A DNA stretch of 64,000 bases from Patiria pectinifera (GCA_029964075.1 CM057135.1:11434863-11498862); one strand, 5' to 3'. Positions 11,509 through 24,643 are shown, numbered from the stretch's first letter. The notes: generated from the sequence alone by a model not told the origin. Program-made: numbers and translations.

Positions 11509-12439
11509 TTGAAATTAAGCCTTGAAGGTTTTGTGGATGTCCCTAAAATGTCTGCAATGGAAGGGTTACGTGAAGTTGTACAATTTTATTTCACTTCGGG
11601 GACTAGTCAGAGAGAAATATTACAGTTTTTGAAAGCCATCAATGGAGTTCACATAAGTATGAGAACACTGCAGAGACTCCTGAAGGAAGCAAAGCTGTAC
11701 CGCCGTAAATTCCGGTCTGACTTACTTGAAGTGGCTCTGTTTGTCCAGTCCCATCTCAATAGTCATGGCAAACTTCACGGTTACAAACTTATGCATTTGA
11801 AGTGCATCCAAGCGGGTTTCGTTGTAACTAAAGAAACAGTACGAATGCTACCTCATATTCTGGATCCAGAAGGTGTAGCCATTCGAAAGCGAGGTCGTCT
11901 TCGACGTAGGATTTATGAAAACCCGGGTCCTAATTTCTTTTGGCACGTGGACTCGTACGACAAATTGAATTTTGTATTAACGGTGCTATTGATGGCTTTT
12001 CGAGGCAGATTATTTGGATGCCTGCATTTTGTACCAACAGTGATCCAAAACTTATAGCAGGATACTTTATTGAAGAGGTACAATGTAGAATGGGGTGTCC
12101 AGCACGCCTACGATGTGACCTTGGAACTGAAAATGGGCATCTTGAACAAATGCAACGATTCTTGCGATATGGTCACACAGATGAGTTTGCAAGCAGGTGC
12201 TTTGTGTATGGCTCAAGTAACCACAACCAACGTATAGAAAGCTAGTGGTGCTTTCTACGGAAGCAACTTGCTCAATTCTGGATGAACCAGTTGCAGTCAC
12301 TAAAACAGAATGACCTCTTCTGTGGTGACTTGTTGGATAAAGCTCTTGCACAGTTTTGCTGCATGAGGATAATTCAGGTAAACGTTGAAAGACAATATGA
12401 AATGTACCAATGATCACAAAATTATGTAAATGTCAGTGC

Positions 12440-12850
12440 CTGATTAATTGAAACACCCCTTAAACATTTCTGCAATTCAAATTCGAGGGATAATCTCTTT
12501 CTTGTTACTTATCAACGAGAAACAAATCTGGAATCATTTGAAAGCTGCATCGTTCCTCTTTACAATGATGTGCCATTCACTATTATTATGCAATCATGGA
12601 ATGCGCAATACTCCTGAATCGTGTGGAAAGTGAGACGTGAAATGTTGCAAACTTCACTGTTTTCAACTCTGAAGTCTCCGTTTCATTTGCTGATGCAATG
12701 ATTTTTGAAACATTACGAATTACACATCATTGTAAAGAGGAATACATGCATGATAGCGATACCACATTCTTGTATGATGAATGATGAGTAACGAAAGAAA
12801 TATTGTCCCTCCAACTTGAATTGCAGACCGACCTTTTTTGTGGGGTTTAT
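12440..12850. mobile_element. Palindromic MITE inside the integrase intron
   Basis: Bases 12469-12590 and 12707-12827 are imperfect inverted copies of each other. Shared words are CTGCAATTCAA, CCTCTTTACAATGATGTG and GAGGGA(T/C)AAT. Total length is about 400 bp with a short unpaired centre. The borders and target duplication could not be fixed. It has no coding capacity. Its place between the splice sites of the integrase gene suggests it simply inserted into the intron. Confidence 0.55.
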
Positions 12851-13380
12851 TATCTGATCATGGTTTTGCACCAAAACATATTTGCCCAAACATACTTCAA
12901 TCAACCTTAGGGATGATAAAATACACTGTACATTTTGTTTTTGGCTGCTGTACTTTCTTGAGAAAGATACATGTAATTAACTCACACAGTGCCTGCAGCC
13001 TACTCAGACTTTACTTTGCTTGTTAAACAATCCTAAATGGCAAAGGTGGAAAGTATAGTTTGCACAATCATGCCAATTGTAATATTGTGACTTTTATAAA
13101 TTTCTGTTGCTTTGTTTTCAGCAAGAGCTAGATCACCTAGTAACTCTGTGGAATGCGCACAGGATTCGCTCCAGTCGATACGGGGTTGTTCCAAGTGGGC
13201 GTCTCATCCTGATGTACACGATCCCGGAAAACTTTCGCCCGTGTGGATAAACTGCAAAGTGTCAGCCATCAACACATTGAGGCATGCAGGCAGGAATGTC
13301 GCTTAAAAGGACTGTTTCCCTGTGATGAAACTGTTTTTGAACTGTCATGCCTCATAATGGAGGAAGATAATGTTGGTCCC

Positions 13381-13464
13381 CCAGAAACGCCACAGCAGTG
13401 TTTGCAGCTATATCTATATCCCCCAGAAACGCCACAGCAGTGTTTGCAGCTATATCTATATCTC
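13381..13464 (+). repeat. 42-bp exact tandem duplication in the integrase gene tail
   Basis: CCAGAAACGCCACAG starts at 13381 and again at 13423, and the two 42-bp copies are identical. Because 42 is a multiple of three the frame is kept, giving two copies of PPETPQQCLQLYLY. Identical copies in an otherwise decayed gene suggest a recent local slip. Confidence 0.9.
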
Positions 13465-13494
13465 AGAGACCAAATTCGAAATGGCCTGTAATTT

Positions 13495-14990
13495 GCAGTG
13501 AAGCTGCATTTCAGTGTAAGCAAGAATGACCAAAGCCTGTAGGCATCTTGTAACGCTCTCCTTTTTTGTAAAAATTTGTTTTTCACAAAGGATTGTTTTT
13601 CTCAAGTAACGTGTTCACATGTGATTATGTATGTTGGGATATTTTATTGTTTTAGTCCTGTTGGAATGCTCGACAGATAGCTTTTGCGATGAGACACTTT
13701 CCCCAGTTGGAAAACAACTAAAGGTACACTGTTGATTGAGATGGTGAATGGAAACCATAATTTGTACTAAAGCAGAGCTTGTATATATACGTACATGAAC
13801 GATGATTTAATTATGTGAATATTTTCTTGTGTGATGACCCCCTTTAAATGAAACGAAATCAGTTTTCAACCGATTTGTTGGGAGACCAAATTGAAAGGAT
13901 CACCACACTGCTGCAATTTTTTGTAGTATAAAGTGTATTTTTCTTAATTCACACAGATGAAATGCTGAGCATAAACACCAATTTTGAATTCGACAGATTG
14001 TGTTATTGTGAAGTAGATTACACAGTTTAGGTTGTATATAACAGTGCCAGGCACATTTAGTTTTAAACTTTTCCGGTGCACTACATCAAAATCAAAGCAA
14101 ATCAAAACAAATGTCATTCTTGATGAACCCCAGAAATTGGTATTCAATTTGGATGTGAAAATGCATTGAACATGAAATCAGGGGCGGATCCAGAGGGTGT
14201 TGGGGCATGCCTCCTTTTTCCTTCTAAAAATACAAAGAACCCAATAAAATTGGAGAGACGAACTGAAAAGAGAAACAAGAGGCAAATTTAATAGACGGTA
14301 GTCTGCTAGGATGAGCATATAGCAGTTCAACAGACTTTAATCGTAGACACCAACCTTGCCTTTATTTGCTGCTTGGTACATTTCACAATCCACCTCGTCC
14401 TTTTTGAAAATCCTGGATCTGCTCCAGAATATTACATGTTATCTTTGTGTTAAAAACCTTGGTTGCTGGAGGCCACAATTATGTCCTAATGGAAAGCACT
14501 CCTGGGCAGCGAAGAGTGGAAGTATGGTCAACGATCGTGAGTAAAGTGTTCACCCTCAACTATAGCCAGCTGATGGAGATCCTGCACCTCTAAGAGCAGT
14601 AGAGGTTTTGCACGGGCAGCCACTTTCTCCATGTTTAAATCAAAGGGAAATAAATGCAGTCGAGTCTCATTAACACAGACATTGTTTATATAAATTGTGG
14701 TTACACAAACACACAACCATGGTCCCAACTGTGCATTTTATATGCACAATGAATTGAACCAGCACTCCAGTTAATACAAAATTCTGATGGCACAAAAGGC
14801 AAATAGATTGCCAAAAGTGCCACTAACCAACCCAAAAAAACTAGAAGTGTTTGTGGACAAACACAAGCTGTTTCGGCTATTTGAACTGACTACATGTTTA
14901 TGTGACAAGGGCAGGAGAACGTGACTACAGTGCATGTAAAGTTTCAACCAAATTGGACGAATACTTGCAGAGCTAAGGGCCTGAAATGAT
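13495..14990. other. Intergenic stretch
   Basis: No gene recognised. At 14180 AGGGGCGGATCCAGAGGG looks like one end of a DNA transposon of the GGGGCGGATCCAG type, but no matching end is found nearby. The remainder is AT-rich without clear structure. Confidence 0.35.
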
Positions 14991-15990
14991 GAACAGTTAG
15001 GGCGCCCTCACCTGACGCACGATAATGCAATAATGATGTTAGCTATAATTGCACATATGACACCTCCAAGCATAGGTATATGCAAAGTTTTAAAACAAAC
15101 ACACCCATGATTAGAGAGGTATAGGGCTGCCAATGATACATTGTCAGGGCGCCCTCATATGACTGCTGATGACGTCATGATGAAGTCAACAATAGTTCCA
15201 CTTATAACACATCCCAGTACACGTGTATGCAACGTTTCAACGCAATCGGACCCATACGGGTGCAACCAAGCATATAAATCCCCATACACAACAGTGTTCA
15301 ATCGCCATACTTCACAATTCTTTTAAAAATACTCTGAACTAACTCTCATAGATGTTCAGGCTGCACACTAAAACGATGATGAAGATGTGGTCTTTTATTT
15401 TCCTTTCAATTTTCGGTGGATTGACCGATGACTTTTTGGAAAAACTTTCACCCAAAACAGACCACCCCTAGAACGAATGATGTTTCCCAAACTGGAAAAG
15501 TCGCCATTTTGAAAAAGGATCCCTCCACAACATGCCCAAATAGCGCCACTGTGGGACCCGATTGCATCACAAATACTCCGAATTGGAAGCCCTAAGTCCG
15601 GGCCAGAGGTTCAGTGCCACATGTCTTCAATTCCCCAATTCCATGGCACTCAGAACCCTCTAATGTAGAATATTTTGAGCTCGCCGGCGGACGCATTTTT
15701 TGGCCCAATTGCTTGGGTGCACCCATACTTGCAAAGCTACAGGGCTGCAAAGAATGCAGCGTTAGGGCGCCCTCACATGACAATTGATGACGTTAACACG
15801 ACAAAAACCTTCTATGCCCATCTGCAGTTGTTGGTATGCGTGTCTGCCAAGTCTGAAGTTAATGATATATATCAAAGTGCCAAAATGTATTAATTGAAGG
15901 AAAACGTGTACAAAACCTACGGAGAAAAAATGCACCTTTAATGTTACGTAACTTGACACATGATGACGTCATGGTGACGAATTTCTTCTA
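14990..15990. repeat. Degenerate dispersed repeats with GGGCGCCCTCA and TGACGTCA motifs
   Basis: The block (T/A)AGGGCGCCCTCA(C/T)(A/C)TGAC appears near 15000, 15147 and 15766, each followed by a GATGA(T/C)GT(C/T)-type word. Full TGACGTCA palindromes (CREB/ATF type) are at about 15173 and 15964. Between them stretches like TATGCAACGTTTCAACGCAATCGGAC recur in weaker form. These are old copies of one repeat family, with no reading frame of interest. Confidence 0.55.
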
Positions 15991-16349
15991 GGACCATCTG
16001 TGGATGGTGGTCTAAGTGTGTGCCAAGTACGAGGTTGATGCAATAAGCACAGCATTCCAAGTTTATAGTTCCACGCACGAAGCCTTCGGCTGAAAATTAC
16101 CGTAATCATGATATCTATGCCTATGCCACCATGAATTTGAGACTCCAATTCGTAAGGGATCCAATTCCAGAGACAGTCGATCAAACAAAAAAGTTCACAA
16201 AATAAAATTAAATTCCCTCACACTTTTTCAAACTCCAAACATTAAAGAAACCTGGTTTATTTCGAAACACAACCACATATTAAAAAGGATGCTTATCTTA
16301 ACAGAGTAACATTTGGGTACGGAGTACACGTAATCACAAGAATGTCCTT

Positions 16350-16895
16350 TCTGTATGATATGACAAGAGTGTTCTTTCTCTTTAGAATGCTTACTAAAAA
16401 GACAACAAAATGACAAGAGTGTTCTTTCTCTTTGGTATGCTTACTAAAAGACAACACAATGATAAGAGTGTTCTTTCTCTTTTGAATGCTTACTAAAAGA
16501 CAACAAAATAATAAGAGTGTTCTTTCTCTTTGGAATGCATGCTTACAAAAAGACAACACAATGATAAGTGTGTTCTTTCTCTTTGGAATGCATGCTTACT
16601 AAAAGATAACAAAATGATAGGAGTGTTCTTTCTCTTTGGAATGCATGCTTACTAAAAGACAAGATAATGATAAGAGTGTTCTTTCTCTTTGGAATGCATG
16701 CTTACTAAAAGACAACATAATGATAAGAGTGTTCTTTCTCTTTGAAATGCATGCTTACTAAAAAACAACACAATGATAAGAGTGTTCTTTCTCTTTGGAA
16801 TGCTTACTAAAAGACAACAAAATGATGAGTGTTCTTTCTCTTTGAAATGATTAATAAAAGACAACAAAATGATAAAAAAGTGTTATTTCTTTTGG
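16350..16895. repeat. Minisatellite, about ten units of 50-57 bp
   Basis: The unit reads roughly AATGATAAGAGTGTTCTTTC then TCTTTGGAATGC(ATGC)TTACTAAAAGACAAC. About ten copies run from 16357 to 16892. They differ by single bases and by presence or absence of an extra ATGC, so two length classes alternate. The array is open in several minus-strand frames (KEKEHS-like peptides), which is an effect of the repeat and not a gene. Confidence 0.9.
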
Positions 16896-18157
16896 GGATA
16901 CCAAATTCAACTACAGAAGATGATTATTATTTCGTCTAGGGAATTGGTTTAATTAGAGAGAACAACAAAACCCAAAAGAAGAACTTACAGTCTCTTTAAA
17001 AAGGGGTTGCAGGGTGTCCTCCATCTCCTCCAGGATGGCTATTTCAACCACGGAAAGCAATGATCCTTTCTCATGACAGTTTTAACCAAACAAAACAATA
17101 AAATCACAGTGCCCTGTCTCCATAGTATGGCAGTTCAACTAGGCTTTCTTTTGTTTAACGTTTGACTGGTTACATCAAAGGAAACCAAATATTTCAGTGT
17201 AACAATGTAAACCATGGAAAAAATCTGATCACAATGTTCACATCTCTCTCGTATGACAATTTCAAATAGGCTACATCACAAAAAATATTCACATAAAATA
17301 TTTACATAAACCACAAATAAAATATTAGTTTCCTTTCTTTCTTGTATGACAACTTAAACCCCCCCCAAAAAAATAATAATTGATTGACATCTTTTCTCAC
17401 AGAAGACAATTTAAACTAAAGAGATCTAAAAGATCATAAAGTGTCCTTTTTAGTATGACAATTTAACTAAGTTACAATCATCCTTCTTTTACCCACAAAA
17501 TTTAAGAAAAATAATTACAGAGTGCCCCTTTCTCGAGTATGGCAATTTAATTGCAGCTGAAAAAAGTAAACATGATCACGGTGTCCTTTCTATCTGAAAA
17601 GTGGGCTAAAAGACAACAGAAAGCATACATTTCAATATCCAGGTCCATGTACATCAAATTTCCGTTTACTGTATACGTACCACCTTCCGAAAAAAAACCC
17701 TGTGCAGGGCCTCCCTTGCGTCCATTTTGTTACTTCCAATAAGTATGTCATTATCCCCATCCCAAAAGAACATGTTAGGTTTCAATGGAATGAGTGAGAT
17801 TGCAGTTACCTACATACATTGTGTATAATGAAAAACATGTACGTAACAAAATGCAATTCTGAATCTGTTAAGTAAATACAAGAGTAAGGTTTAGTGACAC
17901 AATATGTTTGTCTGTTACATGGAATTGTACATGGCGTTGTACATGTTTTTTTTTTCTAGAAAACAATGTAATCAACTGGTGTTTGTTCTTTTACATGTAC
18001 TACAACTACTGAGAATAAGAAATTATGTGTACTGCAATATCCAAGGGATAGCAAAGATTTCTATTTTGGGGAAAGATTTCTATGTTTGCATGACAATTAG
18101 TGTGAAAACAGACAGAAACAAGTCACAATTGGCAGGAACAGTGGTGGTTGCTTATGT
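16896..18157. other. Intergenic stretch
   Basis: No gene recognised. Between 17040 and 17540 related words (TATGACAATTTAA with TCCTTTCT) recur at about 80-100-bp spacing, probably an old, decayed relative of the adjacent minisatellite. Confidence 0.35.
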
Positions 18158-20258
18158 TCAAGCTATTTCCATTTTGAAATTTTCGTCATGAGACAGAATG
18201 CTCTGAAACTCTCTTCTGAAATCAGGATAAGTTGAATATGTGCATGGTAGCTCAAGTGTGGGTTCCACAGTTGTGTGCTATTGGTCGTCTAGCCAGGCCA
18301 ACAGTGTTTGTGAACATTATCTCTATAACCTTGTCTGGAGTTGTGTCAAATCCAGTTAGAAAGCGGCAAAACCTCCCCAAAGTGCGATTGTCTAGAGACC
18401 TAATGAACTGCCTCAAGTGTTTTAGGCTGTCATCCTCGGCCTTGCTTGTAACATGGCCTTGTAGCTTACTCAAAACTTTGCGAGATGTCGGCTTTTTTTT
18501 CTTCATACATTGCGGAAACTGACTGTACAGTGGGGAGCAGTTGAGAAAACTCGCCTCCTACAGCCTCCGACATTCTCTCTAAGGCATAACTTGGTCTTCG
18601 AACTAGCTCCTTGTGTGCCAGGTTAAGAACAACTGGAATCATCTCAGCCTGAGAAGGGATCCTGTTAGAGTGCATTCTGTCTAAAAAGTCTATCAGCTCC
18701 TCCCTGTCAGTTGGATCACTTTGGCCCGCCAGAGCTGCTGTCAACAAGTCCCTGTCTGTGGGACACAAGTCGGCAAGAAATGACCTTTGAAACATGTCAG
18801 GACTCACAAATGCTTCACCATGAATGAGAGCAACCACAAAGGCCTCGTTCAGCTGAAGTGGGAAAATATCATGATCTCGATAGCCTTTAAGGAGTATTCT
18901 ACCCACGGCCTTCCACTCTTTGTTCACTGCAGGGACACGGCCATCCTCACCCTCAGCTGCTCCAAATATAAATTCCTGCCAGAAGGCACAGTAAGCTTCT
19001 CTGGAAACACCTTGATTGTCTGCGCCTTGTTCACCTACAAAGGCAAATTTTACAGCAGCATTTACAGTGTCAGGGTTTTTGAAATGGCCAATCATCTCAT
19101 TTACCACGTTTACCCTGTTGATATATATGGATGTTGTTCCAGGTGAATTTCTGGGTGCAGGTGCAATGGGGTCTGCAAGTGCACCTGGAGTATGACTCCT
19201 TGGTGGATGTGTATTACGACTACTGGGTGGAGGTGGTGTAGGACTCCTGGGTGGAGATGGCGTTGGACTCCTGGGTGGAGGTGGTGTAGGACTCCTGGGT
19301 GGAGGTGCAGGTTGAAAACGGTGTCTCGTTAGAGGTACAGTGGCACTCCTGACTGGAGAAAGTGCAATGTGTGAATCTTCCCACTCGTCTAATTCCCCTG
19401 CTGGGAAAGGCAAGGTGTCTTCCAACTGAAAAGAATTATCAATTACATTTTCAAATGCCCCAAAACTAATTACACCTGACTCATCTAAAGTGTTATCAAT
19501 TACACTTAGTGAATTACAGTGGGGCTCTCTCATTGTCACCGTATCAAAAATCACACGTTCTCCGCCAGGCTCCTGGAAAGACAGCAGGGGTCTGCCAAGC
19601 TGTCAGGACTAGTGACAGACTGTAGGTGTTTTGCAGTCTTGGACTCGGGTCTTGATGGTGTACATGAACAGGACGCTTTTTCTGCAAGTCTCATGGTGGA
19701 GTCAGAGGAGCTGGATGACTCCTTAAAGTGGGTGCAGAGATAAAAACGTAAGACTCCCATCTTAACCTCCTCCTACAACTCTCCCACGGTGACTGAATCA
19801 GGAAATGGTACTTCCTTGTAGTCCAGGATGTCACACGAAACTTCCTCAAGTGTTGCCATTTCTTTGCCTTTCTCCAAAAGAGATGTCTTCATGGCGTCCT
19901 TACTTAAAGAAACACTCCTTGTGCCCCCTCCATTCTTCTTTCTCACCTGTTTTCCTTCGTGCAACCATCCTAGTTCTAGTTTGCGAGTTGGTTTTGAAGC
20001 TATTTTATTTCCCTTCATACGTTTGCTCGGGTTAGGCTGACCTGTTTTAGATTGAGGAGGACCATCCAGACTAGTGGAAACAGCAGGCAGTCCCATTTTA
20101 CTTCGAAGTTGGTTGAATAGTGACTGCTTTCTTTGTACAAAATCTGGCTGTTTAGGTTTCCCTCCAAACCTCTCTTTAACTAGGAGTCGATCACCGAGGA
20201 CTGGTATGTACTGTTGCAGCTGCTCTTCACCGAGTAGACCAATGCAGTCTTTGTCAAT
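18158..20258 (-). pseudogene. SAM/HECT-domain gene, G2E3-like, decayed
   Basis: The layout on the minus strand matches the large G2E3-like HECT family of fish and invertebrates. It has the end of a SAM-like domain (IDKDCIGLLGEEQLQQYIPV), a GWLHEGKQVRKKNGGGTR block, a proline-rich linker (PPPRSPTP repeats, about 19200-19310) and the HECT N-lobe (FAFVGEQGADNQGVSREAY). The C-lobe follows with FCRFLTGFD and ARRPIAHNCG, where the Cys would be the ubiquitin-accepting residue, and ends ELPCTYSTYPDFRREF. A 3' splice site (TGTTACACAG) ends at 20259, so earlier exons are expected upstream. There is a stop near 19773 and frame shifts near 19550, 18480 and 18270, so no active ligase can be made. Confidence 0.8.
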
Positions 20259-20289
20259 CTGTGTAACAACAGGAAAAGAGGTCCACATT

Positions 20290-22869
20290 TTGGGAAGTAA
20301 AGTCAGCCTGTTTGAAGACCATGTAGAGACTGATTAAGTTTCATTTGGTGAAATACAGTATAGGCATCAAAGTAGTCAGTGTTGAGATAATAATTAAACC
20401 CTACAAAAATAACAAGCTGACGATTAGCACGTAGCATAGCACTTCTTTGTGCCCTTGCTGGATCATCTAACGACAGGCAAGGACTCATCAGCAATTAACT
20501 TTTAAACCATTAACAGAAAGGGGAGGGTCAAGTTAGAGGTTTATCTTTTTTAAATGATGATTTTCAACCCATTATTTGTTGTTAATTTGTGGGTCTTATG
20601 TTTTTCGTTATCTGAGGAGCCAAAAAAAAAACTGGGACCACCCCATGATGCCCATGACAGCAAGAAAAATGGTCCCCTCAGTTCACCGTTATTACCTTAT
20701 TACTCTTTAATGCTTGAATTCGATCCTTTGAAACTCCCCGTTCAATCAGCAGACAGTACAGTTCCTCTTCCTCCATCGTTACACCGATGTCCAAATTTGA
20801 TGTTTATGCAGATCTCTGCATGTATTCTGCATGCAATTTAAAATGAGGAAAACAAGACAAACTTGTCATTACCATAAATTAAAACATTTCTTAATTCTCA
20901 CAAGTGGAAAAGGCAGGGCCATATTTAAAGGTCAGATTTTCAAAAATCAAGCCAGCTTCCAATACATTCTGATGACTTTATCCAACTTGGGATTTGCAAA
21001 TGGTGAACTACGGTAGGATAACAGACAAATTCACCAATCCCTACAGATGTACAGGAGGTCTACGTAAGTGTTACATGACCCAGGCAAAGTGATCATATTA
21101 CAAGCACCTGTAAGCAATTTATTGGCTGCATGGTGGGAAATTCTCAGTCTGGGACAGTGCCGAAAAACATGCAAAATCAATTCAGGTCAACTTTACTCAC
21201 TCTTTAGCTGACGAAATTCTCCAAACTTTTCATGAGGTAAAGACAAGGTCTTCAATATTCTACCAGCCAAGTTCGAAGTTTCACTTCAATTTTTAAAGGG
21301 GACTTTTCTTCAATATTTTGCACATGAGAGGGAAGTCGAGTGATTTCAAAATGAGGCTAAACACTAGACTGGCACATGTCCAACCATGGTCCAACCGTTT
21401 GAATGACTGACCTACTCAGTCCTTGTCTGGTGGCTGATATATGGGAAAATGTGTGGAAAAGAAGATAAGTACCAGACATGGGAGCTGTTTCTTTTGGCAC
21501 AGTTGATTGATGCAGTACCGTGTTGTTGGGACTGGTTTCTTTCAGGTGTCAGTCTATTTTCTTACATTGCATGTTTGGATACCTTGAGTTTTGGGACTCT
21601 CATACACAGTATGATAGTCCCACATTTTCGGACTAGGAAATTACAATGTGTACACTGATCATAATAATTTCAGCCAGGAGTGACCTGGCCCAGGCACCAC
21701 CATGCAAGTTTGCAAAGGTTGCCAAAATAATATATCAGTATTGTATTCGAGTCCATCACGAGTCTATAAGTGCCTGCAAGTCCCTCCAAGTCTGTGTTGC
21801 AAGCCAATTCACTAGCTATTCAAATGAACTGTAACAAAAGCATTCCTTTGTCATTGTTCACCCACTACTTGTGACTGGTTATATGCAAGGTCTTAAGGAC
21901 TCGTGACCAGACTCATGAAGGGACTTGTAAAAGGACTCGTGATGAACACCGTAATATACAGTCATTTCATTTCTGTTTGAAGCAAATCAAAGCTTTAAAT
22001 ACACTGTAATTATCAGTTTTGTACATGTTTTGTGAATGTCCTTCCAATGGGAATCAACAATTCAAGTATGTTGTTTACGACACAAGGCTACTTAATTACA
22101 ACAAGGCTTAAAAAGTAAAATAGTGTACACTAACAACAAAAGTGGCCAGACTGGTTCTGTTATAAGGCCGAAAGTTGCAGGCACGACCCATGATGTTTTG
22201 GGAAAATGAACTGGGCCATGCCAAATCTTGCCACTTCTGTAAGGGGCTTGGAAAAACAGGCCTAAGAACTAAGAGGACTGGGCCAATATTACATAAGAAC
22301 AGATATCTTCACATTTAATAATAATAATACTTAAAAATAATACTTAAAAATAAAAACAAGATTTGTACTTACATTTGCCCTGTGAGGTGTTGAGCAAATT
22401 GCAGTGACACAGCATTTAGGCAATTACACGTGCTGGTACGTACGTGCCCTCCACATCACAGGTGCACAATAGCAGAAAAAGATAATGTTTTTCATAAGGA
22501 AAAGGTTTTCAACTTGTAAATTAGTGTTTTTGCAGACTGGAGAGAATTCCACACACAGAGGCTATTCATCATTGTCCTTAATATGAGTGAAAAAAAACCA
22601 ACACAACCGGATTCTGATAAAGAAACACTAATTTACTGGGAGTGAATGAAACAGAAAACAAGTCCTGCCTATATACTTAAAGTCATATTAATCCTAACTC
22701 ACTATAGGGCATGTTGCTAGGATGCAATTTGAATTCTCCAAAATCCTCGAACTAAATTGTACCTCCATGTAAAAAATGCATTGCCTCAACCTTACAAATA
22801 ACGTTATTTCTTGGACTTGAAGCACACTGAATCCTCCAAATCAGCAACTTATGTGCCCTTGCAGAAATC
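20290..22869. other. Long intergenic stretch
   Basis: I find no gene, transposon end or RNA gene in these 2.6 kb. Upstream exons of the HECT gene could lie in the first few hundred bases, but none is recognisable. Near 21890-21945 the words GACTCGTGA and GGACTTGT recur as a weak local repeat. Confidence 0.35.
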
Positions 22870-23240
22870 AGCCATGGGAATCACATGGGAATCCCATGGC
22901 GGCGTATGGTGCAAACTGCAAAACATGGGAAAACCAGAAGCTGTTTCAAAACATTATGGGAATCCAAAGCTAGTACCATGGGGGTTCATGGGAACAAAAT
23001 GAGCTGTATCACGACACCATCGGAGTTGATGCTATTACCATGGGGAGCCATGGGAGCTTCCTTTGAACACCTCTGGTAAACTAATGGGTTACGGTTATGA
23101 AACACCATGGGGAGGCATGGCATGAACACCAGTGGTGATCGAAACGGGATAAAACACCGCGACAAAGCATGGGATTAAACACCATGAGATGAACCATTCA
23201 ACATGGCGAATAGCACCATGGGATCACCCATGGTATTGGA
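22870..23240. repeat. Cluster of CCATGGG motifs, decayed tandem repeat
   Basis: CCATGGG or CATGGGA words occur more than ten times in 370 bp, several as ACCATGGGG(A/G)(G/A)CATGG, spaced unevenly. This looks like a decayed minisatellite. CCATGG is self-complementary, so small hairpins are possible. Confidence 0.5.
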
Positions 23241-24175
23241 GGGACACTAAATACTATCGGGTACAATGGTTTGCCGTTCTTTTTTCACATGCTAGGGATG
23301 CTTATTTATGAACAGCTCACTGAGGCCTGACTCAGAATTGTAAATATTGGTCATATCGCTACACTAAAGGATATATTGGACAGCTACTGTCAGGCTGCCG
23401 CAATCGCCTATAGAAGGTAGCAAGTTGGATTGTGGATCAATAGGTCCCTGGTTCGAATACACTTATACATGTCTTCACTTTGCATTCATTAGTTTTTTCT
23501 CCAAATGTGTCTTTGGGATAATTTAAGCTGAGGGAATATTTCAGTTGAGGGAAACAGAGAGTCGGAGAACCACCTAGGTGTCTTGAAAAACAATTGGGAG
23601 TGTGCACCGTGAGTGTCATGGTGTCCATGGGAATTTTGCATGGCAAATGCCATGGAATATTTCTGTAAGGGTGGTCTCAATCCTCCAAATTCGTCCATGT
23701 AGCAAAGAGTATTTTAAAGGAATTGGGATGTTTAGAGTTAAAAGGAAATAAGTGGAATTCTACCAAACACATATTGAGTGTTGTAGGCCATGGAGGTAGG
23801 CCAATTTGGACTGAGGTAAGCTCAATCTGGCAAATGATTTAACACGAACAAGTAAAACACTAAGTTAATTGACCTATCATGTAAAACTGCCACTGCCACT
23901 GTTGGTAAAAATCACAGATAGCTAGGTGGGGCTTCCCAGGGGTAAGCATATAATTTAACATGTAATAAATAACTTCAAAATGTACCGACAGACTGAGTGA
24001 CAGACCCTCCGGGTACCATGGGGTACACTCGACCAAGTTTTGTCCTTTCAAGAATCCCAAAGGCATTTAAAAAGGACAAAACACGGTAGAGTGTGCCCCA
24101 TCGTGTGCGGAGGGTAAACCAGGGCTCGATTTACCAAAAAAGGTGGCATGCACTGGTGCATGTAGACCAAAAAAC

Positions 24176-24391
24176 CTACATGCACCAAGAAAACCCCACA
24201 TGCACCATAATTGACTTACATCCGTCTGCTTCTCTGAAGGCATTCTTTCTCTTTGATTTATCAAACTTTCTACAGACAGTGCAGTACATAGCCTTTTTTA
24301 CTCGATCATGCTCAAGCCTAGACCCGTGAACGTGGCGTTGTATATACAACGCTGTTGTGGCATTTCCAACATGGCGAAATTGATCCGCCAT
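24176..24391 (-). pseudogene. N-terminal zinc-finger remnant of a hAT-type transposase
   Basis: This 71-residue frame lies wholly inside the hAT-like element. It contains KKAMYCTVCRKFDKSKRKN followed by ADGCKSI. A CxxC pair and a downstream cysteine resemble the TTF/BED-like finger at the start of ZNF862/KIAA1586-type hAT proteins. The catalytic RNase H-like part and dimerisation domain are absent from the element, so it cannot encode a transposase. Confidence 0.5.
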
Positions 24392-24643
24392 ACATAATTT
24401 TGTACATATGTTGAGTACTTACATAGAAATCTAAATTTGCCTTCCCGCGTGTTCAGGATGTGTCATTTCGACGAAATTTGCCGTCGATGAAGACCCATAC
24501 GAACGTGTTGAAATTAGATTTTAACCCGACAAGTGACACAAGTACCCAGTGTCATTAGCGTGCAAAGTTATCGGAGCCCTCCAAGCTACCCGTCTGCTTC
24601 ATGTGGCGCATATGATAGGCGGCGTCCGATTGGCTAATAACGA

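Larger units (their letters stand above)
11509..13494 (+). pseudogene. Integrase-core-domain gene with an intron, decayed
   Basis: The protein is of the integrase-core type that is widespread as a lone gene in fish and invertebrates. The first exon carries an N-terminal helical part (TSQREILQFLKAINGVHIS), then KLHGYKLMHLKCIQAG, RKRGRLRRRIYENPGPN, the first catalytic Asp in FWHVDSYDKLN, and GAIDGFSRQIIWMPAF. The second catalytic region is LRCDLGTENGHLEQMQRFLR with NHNQRIES. A 5' splice site follows (ATTCAG/GTAAAC near 12378), and a 3' site (GTTTTCAG near 13121) leads to QELDHLVTLWNAHRIR. The tail RQECRLKGLFPCDETVFEL matches the family C-terminus. The frame is interrupted several times. It could be a domesticated or a mobile integrase. 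Confidence 0.7.

Noticed and set aside
14180-14200. GGGGCGGATCCAG as a transposon end
   Set aside because: Probably a relic end, but no partner end or duplication nearby, so no element can be drawn.
16293-16867. Minus-strand frames with KEKEHS-type repeats
   Set aside because: They are read-throughs of the minisatellite and change frame with it; no protein signal.
18787-19146. 119-residue plus-strand frame
   Set aside because: Lies opposite the HECT N-lobe coding of the G2E3-like gene and has no similarity of its own.
20303-20494. Upstream exon of the HECT gene
   Set aside because: The frame does not resemble the start of the SAM domain and lacks a fitting splice donor.
22811-23079. Small plus-strand frames in the CCATGGG cluster
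   Set aside because: Frames arise from the repeated words; no conserved domain.
23400-23460. GGTTCGAATAC as a B box of a tRNA or SINE
   Set aside because: No matching A box at the right distance and no cloverleaf; too weak to annotate.
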